The notes under the pieces: generated by a model | What the model saw: only the letters and a program-made list of their open reading frames with translations | Database searches by the model: none | Told to the model about the DNA's origin: nothing | Position numbers and translations under genes: made by a program | Assembly (NCBI GenBank): GCA_963804055.1 | Contig: CAWDOU010000001.1 | Span: 372,001 to 436,000 of the forward strand | Source of the DNA: Bog-473 sp963804055 | Lineage (GTDB): Bacteria > Actinomycetota > Acidimicrobiia > Acidimicrobiales > RAAP-2 | Length of the DNA: 64,000 nucleotides | Reading direction: 5' to 3' | Shown here: piece by piece, positions 35,357 to 43,877 of the stretch | Layout: each line of letters starts with the position of its first letter | How positions within the stretch are numbered: position 1 is the first letter of the stretch

Positions 35357-36487
35357 ATGGGCCCCGAAGACGTGTGGCGCGGGGCCGGCCTCTACGACCC
35401 CACCGATCCGGGAGCAGCCGAGCGCCTGGCGGTCCTGCGGTACCTGACCGAGCGCGGCGCCACGATCGAGCAGATGGTCGAAGCGCATCGGATGGGAACG
35501 CTGCCCGGCGTGGCTTCCGATCTCGTGACGCAGGGTCGCAACGACGTGGTGTCGGTGGCCGAGGTCGCCGAGCGCGCCGGGCTCCCCACCGCCCGCGTCC
35601 GGCGCGCCTTGCTGGCCGCGGGTATCCCCGCCCGGGACGAGACCGAGGTTCCGGCCGACCTCGCATCGTTCATGGCCGTCTTCGAGCACGGAGCGGCCCT
35701 CATGGGGGAGGACGCCATCTTGGCCTTCACCCGGGTGCTGGGTGCCGCCGCCAACAACATCGCCGAGGCGGCCATCGCTCTCTTCTTCGCGGAGCTCGGA
35801 CCGGGCACGGACCGCGAGGGGCCCGACGAGCTCGCCCGGGCCCGCGTGGCCGAAGCGGCCACGACCGCCTTCACGGAGGTGCCCGAGGTTCTCGGGATCT
35901 TGGTGATGCACGCCTTCGAGAGGGCGCAGCGCCGGGCCGAGGCGGCCCGGTCCTGGCCCGGTTCCAGCCCTCCGGCCGACGCGGCGACCCAGGGGCCCAC
36001 CGAGGTGGTTGCCCTCGGCTTCGTCGACCTGGTCGGGTCGACGGCCTGGAGCCAGACGATGCACCTGCGCGATCAGACCCTGGCGCTGACCCGCTTCGAG
36101 TCGGCCGCCTGGACCAGTGCGGTCCTCGCCGGCGGGCGGGTCATCAAGACGATCGGCGACGAGGTCTTCTTCGCCGCTCCCACGGCAGAGGCGGCCTGCC
36201 GGATCGGGCTCGAGATCTGCCGGGCGGTGGAAGAGGACGAGCTCCTGCCGCCGGCCCGCGGTGCCGTGGGCGTGGGTTCGGCCATGCCGCGGGAAGGTGA
36301 CTACTTCGGGCCCCTCGTCAACCTGTTGTCCCGCCTGGCGAAGGCGGGCGCGCCCGGCCAGATGGTCGTGACCGAAGCCGCGGCCGCGGACCTCCCGCCG
36401 GAGGAGTGGGTCGTCCGCCCGATGGAGCCCGTCTTGGTCCGCGGCATCGCAGAGCCCGTTCGGGCGCTCACCGTCGACCTCCGTTAA
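35357..36487 (+). CDS. Class III adenylate cyclase with N-terminal regulatory domain (Rv1264-like)
   Basis: 376 residues. Residues ~20-200 resemble the regulatory domain of mycobacterial Rv1264-type cyclases (YLTERGATIEQMVEAHRMG). The catalytic domain at ~218-376 has metal-binding Asp in FVDLVGSTAWS, the adenine-selecting Lys and second Asp in VIKTIGDEVFF, and the Asn/Arg pair in LVNLLSRLAKAG. All expected catalytic residues are present, so it should make cAMP in the cytosol. Together with the degenerate cyclase 4 nt upstream it could form a heteromer. The stop codon lies inside a GTTAAC palindrome. Confidence 0.85.
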   Translation: MGPEDVWRGAGLYDPTDPGAAERLAVLRYLTERGATIEQMVEAHRMGTLPGVASDLVTQGRNDVVSVAEVAERAGLPTARVRRALLAAGIPARDETEVPADLASFMAVFEHGAALMGEDAILAFTRVLGAAANNIAEAAIALFFAELGPGTDREGPDELARARVAEAATTAFTEVPEVLGILVMHAFERAQRRAEAARSWPGSSPPADAATQGPTEVVALGFVDLVGSTAWSQTMHLRDQTLALTRFESAAWTSAVLAGGRVIKTIGDEVFFAAPTAEAACRIGLEICRAVEEDELLPPARGAVGVGSAMPREGDYFGPLVNLLSRLAKAGAPGQMVVTEAAAADLPPEEWVVRPMEPVLVRGIAEPVRALTVDLR

Positions 36488-36927
36488 CACGCTCTCTCCC
36501 GGCGTTAACACCGAGATCACCAGGGACGACGAGCGCAACGTCCCGTTGTTCTGCGTCAGCGCCCGCCGCCTTCTCTCGCGTCAGACGGATCGCCCGACGG
36601 GTCCCCAGACGACCCGCGGACAAACATGGCGGTCCGGCGCAAACGGCACCCTGGAGTCCTTCACCACCGGGGTCGAGAGCTCCCGAGTGGCGACGGCAAC
36701 CGACCGAGGCGTCCTCGCTCTCGGCCCGTTCGGGCTGGACGGTACGGGCTCTGGTGCCCTGCTTGACCACCAGCGCGAGCGGGCGGTGGTTCGGGCTCTC
36801 AGGTGTCGGATCGGCCCGACGCGGCAGCCCGAGGCGATGCGCCAGGCACGGCCTCCGGATCCCACCACCTGGTTGCCACCATTCTGCGCCGCTCATGTAA
36901 ACACTGGGGATTACTGTTAACGGGGTC
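36488..36927. other. Intergenic region before the ribbon-helix-helix gene
   Basis: 440 bp with no convincing gene; open frames are Arg/Thr/Ser-rich with no domain. It holds GTTAAC palindromes at 36504 and 36916, the second just before the start codon at 36928, so it is probably the regulatory region of that gene. Confidence 0.4.
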
Positions 36928-37398
36928 ATGGCGTCGACCAAGTCCACCGTTGTTGGCATCCGGCTCGATCACGAGCGCCGCGCCTGGGTGGAGGCCGAGG
37001 CGGCGCGCCTCGGGGTCTCGGTGCGGGGACTCTTCGAGGGGATGATCGACGAGGCGCGCTCCAGCGAAGCAGACGCCTCGCAGGACATCGCCAGCTTGGG
37101 CTCGGCGACCGCCGCGCAGGCGACCGCCCACATGGCGGAGGATGCCGGCGCCGGCGTGGAATCTGCAGAGTCCATCGCCTCCGAGCGGACCGATGGTGTT
37201 AACGCGCCGGCGCAGTCCGGTGGTTCTGCATCCTCGTCACCGTGGCCGAACGTGGGAAGCGTGACGTCCCTGCCGGGTGGCCTTCTCCGTGAGGCGTTCT
37301 CCCTCACCTCGAGCCTCATCGAGTTGGGCGGTCGCTGCGCGACGAACCGGCTCAGTCACTGCGTGTTAACGCGGCGGTGGAGCGGACACTCGCAGTAG
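36928..37398 (+). CDS. Putative ribbon-helix-helix DNA-binding protein
   Basis: 156 residues. STVVGIRLDHERRAWVEAEA and the following ARLGVSVRGLFEGMIDEA give a strand-helix-helix pattern typical of Arc/MetJ/CopG regulators (residues ~4-42). The remaining ~110 residues are Ala/Ser/Glu-rich and low-complexity, with no known fold. Two copies of GTTAAC lie inside the gene and one directly before its ATG. I infer a sequence-specific, possibly autoregulatory DNA-binding protein; its C-terminal tail is unlike simple antitoxins and no toxin follows. Confidence 0.55.
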   Translation: MASTKSTVVGIRLDHERRAWVEAEAARLGVSVRGLFEGMIDEARSSEADASQDIASLGSATAAQATAHMAEDAGAGVESAESIASERTDGVNAPAQSGGSASSSPWPNVGSVTSLPGGLLREAFSLTSSLIELGGRCATNRLSHCVLTRRWSGHSQ

Positions 37399-37459
37399 GC
37401 AGAGACCGCATACGGCGCATCGCGTCCGAGCCAACTGGTTGCACGCGAAGCTTGCTAAT

Positions 37460-37475
37460 TGTTTCACGAGGAACA
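37460..37475. other. parS-like centromere site (14 of 16)
   Basis: TGTTTCACGAGGAACA differs from the bacterial ParB site TGTTTCACGTGAAACA at two positions (10 and 12). It lies in the gene-free region just after the ribbon-helix-helix gene. ParB genes are not in the window. Confidence 0.4.
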
Positions 37476-37825
37476 CAGCGGTCGCATCACGGCGCGTGAC
37501 CCTCGAGAGATCTCCAATGCACTCCGTCGACGGGCGATGTGCGCGACATCGGTATCGACCTCGCCGCGAATCGATTCCGCAAGTCGTCACGGCCGTCGAT
37601 CGACGAGGCGCAGAGTTCTCCGTACGGAAATCGAGGATGTCGACGGACCTCCGGAAGGTCCCGGCGTCCGGCGCCGAGACGTGTTCGGGCGATCACCGAT
37701 GAGCGCGGCGGGGATCTCGGAGAAGATCCTCCGGACTGATCTCGGGCGGTCGTCGGTGGGCGACACGGGCGATCGAGTGGGGCAGGAGACCGGTGAGGAA
37801 GAACCGCAAAGTTCCAGTCTGTTTT

Positions 37826-37846
37826 GGGAATCCAGCTGGGATTCCC
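37826..37846. promoter_or_regulatory. Perfect inverted repeat GGGAATCC-5-GGATTCCC
   Basis: Arms 37826-37833 and 37839-37846 are exact complements around AGCTG. There is no U-tract, so an operator is more likely than a terminator. Confidence 0.35.
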
Positions 37847-38328
37847 CTTGGCGAACCGAACCCGGCGACGATTCGTGCGGATGCACGAGATTGTCTTTCC
37901 TGAACCCGGAACTGCTGCGAGAGCAGAGAGTTCGATGCCGACCGGGTCCGAGACGGGACGTTTCGATGGGCGTGGGGAGTGGACCCGCAGCCGGCAGTTC
38001 GAGCAGCCCGCGAGGGGCCCGGAGGATCCTGCCGAGAATCCTCCCGACGGGCCCGTCCGTTTTCCGACGGTCAGGCGAACAGCGACAGGCGGCGGCTCGG
38101 ACGCTCGTCATCGTCGGAGCCCCAGGGACGCGGCGTCGGGACGGGTCGCTCGTACCCGATTGAGCGGACTGCTCGTTCGAAGCGATGCATCAACGCCCGA
38201 CCAATTCAATTGTCGGCAGATCTGGGACGTCACGACGGAGGTCATTTCCCTGTCTCAACAGGGCACACGGGAAATCTGTGACGCCTCTGACATTCCGGGG
38301 CGATCTTCCCTTCCCGCCCGCTCGCGCC

Positions 38329-38334
38329 TATTCT
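38329..38334 (+). promoter_or_regulatory. Possible -10 box for the TIG/WxL-like surface gene
   Basis: TATTCT fits TANNNT and would start a transcript about 150 nt before GTG 38489. No clear -35 is seen. Confidence 0.25.
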
Positions 38335-38488
38335 GTCTCGGTTCCCCTCGGCAGCCCGGCGGGGCAGGGGGGAACCGGCGTACCGAAAGGTGCGAGGGGG
38401 CGGTTCCAGGGAGAAGTTGGTGCGAGGCTTGGGGTTGGGGAGCACCGGGGAGCGTGGCGTGCTCCACCGGAAGACACGGAGACGGCAC

Positions 38489-40945
38489 GTGGCCGTCGCG
38501 CGCCTCACGGCGCTCGTGTCCGCTGCTTCTCTCCTGGTGCTCGGGTCTCTGGCGATCGCAGATGCCGGACCGGTGGGCGCGGACACACCCGCTCCGACCG
38601 TGACCGCGGTGAGCCCCGATATCGGCCCGGCCGCCGGCGGCACGACCGTGCTCGTCACGGGGACCGGCTTCGTCGATGGTTCGACGACGGTGAACTTCGG
38701 TTTGCTGCCTGCCACCGACGTGACCGTCGATTCACCGACGACGCTCACGGCCGTCTCTCCAGCCGTCCCGTCGGGTTCGTACGACATCACCGTGACGATC
38801 CCCGACACCGATGCCGATGCGACATCGCCGACACTGAGCTCAGCCACGAGCCCGGCCGACCTCTATGCATACGGGCCGCCGACCGTCAGCAGCGTCGTCG
38901 ATGGGTCTGGACCCGTCGTTGGCGGCAACACAGTCACCATCTCCGGGACCGGTTTCATTCCCGGCGCCACGGCCACCTTCGGCCTCACGCCGGCGACCGA
39001 CGTGACGGTGACGTCGGCAACGACCTTGACCGCCACCGTGCCGGCCGCAACAGCGGTCAGCACCGTGGACGTGACAGTCACGACGCCGGGGAGCGACGGC
39101 GGGACTTCGCCAACCTCGGTGAACGACCTCTACACCTACGGCGCCCCGACGGTCACGTCGATCACGCCGATCACGGGCCCGGCCGACACGGCGACGGTCG
39201 TGACCATCACCGGTAATGACTTCTCGCCCGGCGACACCGTGGCCTTCGGCTCCATGCCGGCCACCGATGTCGTCGTGTGGGGATCCACTGTCGTCACGGC
39301 CGACGCGCCGACGACGCTCGACGGTGGTGCCAACGTCACCGTCACCAACGCGGTGGGCTCGTCGCCGGTCGTGGTGGACGCACAGTTCGCTGCCGGGGCA
39401 CCGACGGTGACCGGCATCTCACCGGCGGCGGGTCCCGCCGAGGGTGGGGGCATCGTCACGGTGACCGGCGACGGCTTCGTCGCGGGGACCACGGTCGCCT
39501 TCGGGGGCGTCGCTGCCGACGGCGTGACCGTGACATCGCCCACAACGCTGGACGCCGGCGTCCCGGCCGGTGGTTCCGGCTCCGTCGACGTCACGGTGTC
39601 GACACCGCAGGGAACGTCGGCGACGTCGACGGCGGATCTCTACGCCTACGGAGTCCCTGTCGTCACCAGTGTGACCCCCGACACCGCAACAGTGGCCGGT
39701 GGCACGGCTGTGACGATTGCCGGCTCCGGCTTCGTTCCCGGTGTCCTCGTCTCGTTCGGCAGCGTGCCCGGCACCGAGGTCAGCGTGAACAGCACCGGGA
39801 CATCCCTCCAGGTGACATCGCCCGCAGGGGAAGCCGGTTCGGTCGATATCACCGTGACCAGCCCGGCCGGCACGTCCGTCGCCTCCATCAACGACCTGTT
39901 CGCCTACGGGGCGCCTGTCGTCAACAGCATCGCTCCCGATGCAGGGGCGCTGGCCGGGGGAGGCGATGTGATCGTGGCCGGGAACGGCTTCGTTCCCGGC
40001 GTGACCGTGTACTTCGGCGATCAGGTTTCATCATCGGTCACGGTGTTGTCCGGTGGCACCGGCCTCTACGCCGTGGCCCCTGCCGGTACCGCCGGGGCGG
40101 TGGACATCACGGTCAGTTCAGACCAGGGCACCTCGGCCACCAGCCTCCACGATGCCTACTTCTACGGATCCCCGGTCGTGACCTCCGTGTCACCGGGGAC
40201 CGGAAGTTCGGGCGGCGGCACCACGGTCACCATCACGGGATCTGGCTTCTCACCCGACTCCACCGTCAGCTTCGGGCTGCAGCCCGCCACGTCGGGCATC
40301 GTGAACTCGTCGACGTCCATCACGGCAGTGGCGCCGGCGGCCAATCTCGGCGTGATCCCGGTCCGGGTGACGACGCCTGCCGGCATCTCACCGCTGACTC
40401 CTGCTGACAACTTCGAGTACGACGACCAGCTCCAGATCTCCTGCGCGGCTCCACCGGCGATCACCAGCTCGTGCAACAGCATCGACCTGCCCTCGGTCAA
40501 CCTCCAGGGCGAGTGGCAAAACGCGTCGGCCCCTGCAAACAGCCTCTACGTCACCGACGACCGCGGTGACGCCACCGTGGGCTGGTCGCTCAGTGCGTAT
40601 GTGGAGCCCAGTACGAACAACCCCAACTCGTGGTGCGACACCTACTCCGGCTTCTGCAACGCCACCGTCGGGTCGGACTCGGCGAATCCCAACGCCAAGA
40701 TCCCCGCCGACTACCTCTCGCTGACCGACGTGGGTTGCGCTCCCGCCGCCGGCAACGCCAACCCCTCTCCATTGTCCGGATCGGGCGGCAACTTCCCGGT
40801 CGGCCAGGGTGCGGTTGCCCTGTGCACGGCCGCCGCCGGATCGAGCGCAGGATCCTTCAAGGTCGATGCGACGTTCTCGCTCCAGGTGCCGCCCTGGGTC
40901 TACGCCGGCCAGTACGAGGCCACCGTCGTCTTCTTGGTGATGTAA
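38489..40945 (+). CDS. Secreted protein with seven TIG repeats and a C-terminal WxL-like domain
   Basis: 818 residues from GTG 38489 (GGAG 7 nt upstream); a GTG at 38390 would add 33 basic residues. The signal peptide ends near ADAGPVGAD. Seven IPT/TIG Ig-like repeats follow, each opening PxVxxxxPxxGxxxGG (residues ~34-640). The last ~170 residues carry VTDDRGDATVGWSLSAYV, IPADYLSLTDVGC and VALCTAAAGSSAGSF ... VPPWVYAGQYEATVVFLVM. This is the layout of the Firmicutes WxL domain (DxRGxxxGWxL, LLxAxxxxGxGxxxxxxxxxLxVPxxxxAGxYxxxLT), but the final LTWxL is VVFLV. Paired Cys residues suggest disulfides. It is followed after 34 nt by a DUF916-like anchor, its presumed partner. Confidence 0.75.
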   Translation: MAVARLTALVSAASLLVLGSLAIADAGPVGADTPAPTVTAVSPDIGPAAGGTTVLVTGTGFVDGSTTVNFGLLPATDVTVDSPTTLTAVSPAVPSGSYDITVTIPDTDADATSPTLSSATSPADLYAYGPPTVSSVVDGSGPVVGGNTVTISGTGFIPGATATFGLTPATDVTVTSATTLTATVPAATAVSTVDVTVTTPGSDGGTSPTSVNDLYTYGAPTVTSITPITGPADTATVVTITGNDFSPGDTVAFGSMPATDVVVWGSTVVTADAPTTLDGGANVTVTNAVGSSPVVVDAQFAAGAPTVTGISPAAGPAEGGGIVTVTGDGFVAGTTVAFGGVAADGVTVTSPTTLDAGVPAGGSGSVDVTVSTPQGTSATSTADLYAYGVPVVTSVTPDTATVAGGTAVTIAGSGFVPGVLVSFGSVPGTEVSVNSTGTSLQVTSPAGEAGSVDITVTSPAGTSVASINDLFAYGAPVVNSIAPDAGALAGGGDVIVAGNGFVPGVTVYFGDQVSSSVTVLSGGTGLYAVAPAGTAGAVDITVSSDQGTSATSLHDAYFYGSPVVTSVSPGTGSSGGGTTVTITGSGFSPDSTVSFGLQPATSGIVNSSTSITAVAPAANLGVIPVRVTTPAGISPLTPADNFEYDDQLQISCAAPPAITSSCNSIDLPSVNLQGEWQNASAPANSLYVTDDRGDATVGWSLSAYVEPSTNNPNSWCDTYSGFCNATVGSDSANPNAKIPADYLSLTDVGCAPAAGNANPSPLSGSGGNFPVGQGAVALCTAAAGSSAGSFKVDATFSLQVPPWVYAGQYEATVVFLVM
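38590..40420 (+). repeat. Seven tandem IPT/TIG Ig-like repeats
   Basis: Each ~85-95 residues, with openings such as PTVTAVSPDIGPAAGG, PTVSSVVDGSGPVVGG and PVVTSVSPGTGSSGGG. Within the gene at 38489. Confidence 0.8.
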
Positions 40946-40979
40946 CCCGTCGGCCCCGGCGGTCGGTCATCATCTCTGC

Positions 40980-42062
40980 GTGGTTCCACGTCGCACACCC
41001 TGGCTCTGGGCTTTCGCCGCGTTGGCGCTGGCTCTCGGTCTCAGCCTCCCGACTGCCTCACCGGCCGGGGCCGCCAGCAACGGCAGCTGGTCCGTGTACC
41101 CCACGACCCTCGCCGGCCAGGCGCCGCGCGTGGTGTTCTCGTCCGAGCTCGTGCCGGGCAAGACGATCGATGATTCGGTCACCGTCTCCAATCTCTCGGC
41201 CGCCACGCTCTCGTTCGAGCTCTTCGCTGCCGATGCCTTCAACACACCCGGCGGGGGATTGTCCCTCCGTCGGAGGGTCGATCCCGTGGAGGGGATCGGG
41301 GCGTGGATCCACCTGGCTCACTCCGCCATCATCGTCCCGGCGCATCAGAGCGCCGCCATCCCGTTCGTCATCGTGGTCCCGACGAACGCGACCCCCGGGG
41401 ATCACGTGGGCGGGATCGTGGCGGAACAGACCACGGGGACCCCTTCCTCTCACGGCAGCGTGCCGGTCAACGTGGTCCAGGCTGTCGGAGTCCGGGTCTA
41501 CGGCCGGGTCACAGGCCCTCTCGTGACCCATCTGAGTGTGGCCAAGCCCCTTGTGGCGGTCCATCGGACGACTGGAGCGCTCTTCGGTGCGGGCACCGAT
41601 GCCTCGGTGAGCGTGCGGGTCGAAAACAGAGGGAACGTGGTGTTAACACCGCTGGCGCACCTCAAGGTGACCAGCACATTCGGACCGACGACGACGCGGA
41701 CGTTCTCGACCGGGCCGTTGCTCCCGGGTGAGTCCGTCGCCCGGCGGTTTACGGTCCCCGTGCGTACGACGGGTCAGCTCGTGGCCACGCTCAGTGCCGT
41801 GGCGAGCGGGGCGCATGCCACTGCGGTCAGCTCGCAGTTCAACCTGCCCTGGGGGCTTGTCGCCCTGGCCCTGATCGTCGTCGTCGGCCTGGTGTTAACA
41901 CTGCTCCTTCGAGGATGGCGCCGTCGGCGGCGGGCGAAGCACGGAGCGAAGGCAGCCGGCGGGGAGGAAGCAGGCGACGACGGAGTGTCCGGCGACGGGG
42001 CGTCGGAGGACGCTGTGAAGCTCCCCGATGCGCCAGGCTCCGAGGCTTCCGCGGAGGACTGA
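40980..42062 (+). CDS. DUF916/WxL-interacting-protein-like membrane anchor
   Basis: 360 residues. Signal peptide to ~residue 32 (LSLPTASPAGAAS). Residues ~35-160 follow DUF916: an N-terminal strand WSVYPTT, PGKTIDDSVTVSNLSAATLSFELFA-type strands, and PGDHVGGIVAEQ matching the conserved PGxxxGGI. A second beta domain at ~175-285 resembles the DUF3324-type part, then one membrane helix (LPWGLVALALIVVVGLVLTLLL) and a basic, then acidic cytoplasmic tail. In Firmicutes such proteins bind peptidoglycan and hold WxL proteins. GTG 40980 lies inside a CGTGG-TT-CCACG hairpin and has no ribosome site. Two GTTAAC palindromes read as V-L(TTA)-T in this gene. Confidence 0.72.
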   Translation: MVPRRTPWLWAFAALALALGLSLPTASPAGAASNGSWSVYPTTLAGQAPRVVFSSELVPGKTIDDSVTVSNLSAATLSFELFAADAFNTPGGGLSLRRRVDPVEGIGAWIHLAHSAIIVPAHQSAAIPFVIVVPTNATPGDHVGGIVAEQTTGTPSSHGSVPVNVVQAVGVRVYGRVTGPLVTHLSVAKPLVAVHRTTGALFGAGTDASVSVRVENRGNVVLTPLAHLKVTSTFGPTTTRTFSTGPLLPGESVARRFTVPVRTTGQLVATLSAVASGAHATAVSSQFNLPWGLVALALIVVVGLVLTLLLRGWRRRRRAKHGAKAAGGEEAGDDGVSGDGASEDAVKLPDAPGSEASAED

Positions 42063-42254
42063 TTCGCGCAGCCCGCCGCCTATGGCGTGCGGCGGGGCGC
42101 CGGCGGAGCGGGTCAGGGGATGGGCTGTGCGAGGCGGCTCGTCGACACGCCGGGGGTCTCCCGAGCGGTGTTCACAACACGCCGCCCGATGCACTCGGTG
42201 GGACCCAGGAAGGACTCACCGGTCACGGTTTCCTTCGCCGCGGTTCCGATGCCG

Positions 42255-42293
42255 GGGTAGCGGACCGCTCTCCGAAGATGCGGCCCGCTACCC
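42255..42293. terminator. Hairpin between convergent surface genes
   Basis: GGGTAGCGG-A-CCGC and GCGG-C-CCGCTACCC pair across an 11-nt loop (one internal mismatch). It lies between the ends of the DUF916-like gene and the LAxTG protein gene. There is no U-tract on either strand, so it is a structural or Rho-assisted bidirectional terminator. Confidence 0.5.
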
Positions 42294-42316
42294 GCGAGCT
42301 CGGTGTTTGGTCGGGG

Positions 42317-43741
42317 TTACTTGCCCCCGAAGGTCTTGTGCACGCCCCGACTGAGCATCTGGACCATCTCACGTGGCCGGTAGTACAGGGTGAGGATCAG
42401 GAAGCCCAGGTCGAGCAGGAGCAACCCGCCCAGAAGCGTGTACCAGGTGTCCGGGCCGGCGCCGGTGAAGGCCAGCGTGCTCGCCGAGGTGGCGGCCTTG
42501 GTGGCGGCCGCGGTGGCTGCGTTCGTGGTCGTCGTCGTTCCGCCGGCGGCCGTGGTGGTGGTCGTGCCGGATCCGGGCGTCGGCGCAGGCACAAAGGCAA
42601 TCGGAACGGTCACGCTTGGGTCGGTCGAACTGGAATCGCCGAACGAAAGTGTGCAGGTGTCACCGGCCGCCTGCTGCGCAGCGGTGGGGGGGCAGGGGTA
42701 GGTGGCGGCGTCGGTCGTTGGATTGCCACCAGAGCTGTCAGCTGTCGGGCAGGTGCTGATGAGGTACGCCGCACCGCAGGGTGGCCCAGCCGTACCGGCG
42801 ATGATCGTGAAGGACGCCGTGAAGGTCCCGTCGGCTCCCACGGTGATCAGGGCGCCGGCCGCAGTCGAAACTCCGGTGCAGGACACGGGAACGGACTGGC
42901 TGACCGGCGCGGGCAGGGCCACGGTCGGCTGACCGGTGTCGCTGTTGCACTCGAGGATGTTGCCCAGGGCGGCCGGGGTGAATCCTGATCCGGTGACCGT
43001 GACGACGGTGCCCCCGTTCAAGCAGGTGCCAGGGTTGACGGTCACGCTGGGTGGTCCGGTCACCGTGGCCGGCTGCGCGTTGCAGGGGACCGTCGTCGTC
43101 GTGGTGGCGCCCGCTGCGGTCGTCGTCGTGGTGCTGGCCGTGGTCGAGGTCGTGCTCGACGATGTCGTCGTCGTGCTGCCGCCCCCTGCCGTCGTGGTGG
43201 TCGTGGTGCTTCCGCCGCCGGAGAAGGAAATCGGTTGCTGGACCTGCGTGCCGCCCTGCGTCCCGTATGCGATCACGCAGCTGTCACCCGCCGTGATCTG
43301 GGCCGCCGTAGGAGGGCACGGGTAGAGCGCAGCGTCGGTCGCAGCGGAATTTCCGGCGGAGTCGGTGCCCGCTGAGGGCGGGCCGACCGTCCCCGTGGCG
43401 ACCGTGAAGTTGGTTGCCGGCACGGCGCCCGACGCGCTCGTACTCACGATCTTGAGCAGGGGGTTCGTGCAGCCCACCGGGGCCTGCTCAATTCCGGCCA
43501 CCAATACCGTTGGCTGGCTGGGATCGTTGTTGCACTCGAGCATGGCGCCGGTCGCCGAATCGGCAAAGCCCGAACCCGAAACGGACACGACTGAACCGTT
43601 GCTCAGACCTGTGCTTGGCGTCACCGTCAGAGACGCTGCTGCCGAGGCGGGACCGGCAAATGCCAGCACGCCAACCATGCCTGAGACCAACAGTGCCGCG
43701 GCAGCAAGCGCCAAACGAGTATCTCTGCCAAATCGCCTCAT
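42317..43741 (-). CDS. LAxTG sortase substrate with two neocarzinostatin-like domains
   Basis: 474 residues from ATG 43741. Signal peptide to ~residue 35 (VLAFAGPASAAA). Two homologous ~130-residue beta domains (LTVTPSTGLSNGSVVSVSGSG and VTVNPGTCLNGGTVVTVTGSG as openings; each with LECNND/LECNSD and YPCPPTAAQ) resemble the neocarzinostatin/macromomycin Ig-like fold. They are joined by Thr/Ser-rich linkers. The C-terminus has LAFTG (423-427), a hydrophobic helix LLGGLLLLDLGFLILTLYY and a basic tail: a class E sortase signal of LAxTG type. It lies 136 nt downstream of the sortase gene on the same strand, so the two form a dedicated substrate-enzyme pair. Confidence 0.82.
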   Translation of the reverse strand: MRRFGRDTRLALAAAALLVSGMVGVLAFAGPASAAASLTVTPSTGLSNGSVVSVSGSGFADSATGAMLECNNDPSQPTVLVAGIEQAPVGCTNPLLKIVSTSASGAVPATNFTVATGTVGPPSAGTDSAGNSAATDAALYPCPPTAAQITAGDSCVIAYGTQGGTQVQQPISFSGGGSTTTTTTAGGGSTTTTSSSTTSTTASTTTTTAAGATTTTTVPCNAQPATVTGPPSVTVNPGTCLNGGTVVTVTGSGFTPAALGNILECNSDTGQPTVALPAPVSQSVPVSCTGVSTAAGALITVGADGTFTASFTIIAGTAGPPCGAAYLISTCPTADSSGGNPTTDAATYPCPPTAAQQAAGDTCTLSFGDSSSTDPSVTVPIAFVPAPTPGSGTTTTTAAGGTTTTTNAATAAATKAATSASTLAFTGAGPDTWYTLLGGLLLLDLGFLILTLYYRPREMVQMLSRGVHKTFGGK

Positions 43742-43877
43742 GTTTCCCCCCGGGTTTCCCCGTCCCCTCAGCGAATAGAAGGGGTCCCCCACCCAGACCC
43801 GTTACAGCGGGCGTGAGTTTTGCCTTACGAACGGTCGTACGTCAAGGCGCCCGCCGCGAAATGTGTGCCGGCGACGA

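Larger units (their letters stand above)
37399..38488. other. 1.1-kb gene-poor region with several palindromes
   Basis: No frame shows a recognisable protein, and codon use looks random. The stretch contains the parS-like site at 37460, the palindrome at 37826 and a possible -10 at 38329. Many GATC, CCGAGA and ACGG/CCGT short motifs recur. It may be a chromosome-organisation site, a decayed gene or a long regulatory region for the surface protein that follows. Confidence 0.4.

Noticed and set aside
36928..37398. RHH protein as an antitoxin or ParG
   Set aside because: No toxin gene or ParA gene is adjacent and the long Ala/Ser-rich C-terminal tail is not typical; kept only as a putative DNA-binding protein.
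37459..38163. 234-codon forward frame in the gene desert
   Set aside because: Arg/Ser/Gly-rich, no hydrophobic core, no domain and no ribosome site; treated as non-coding.
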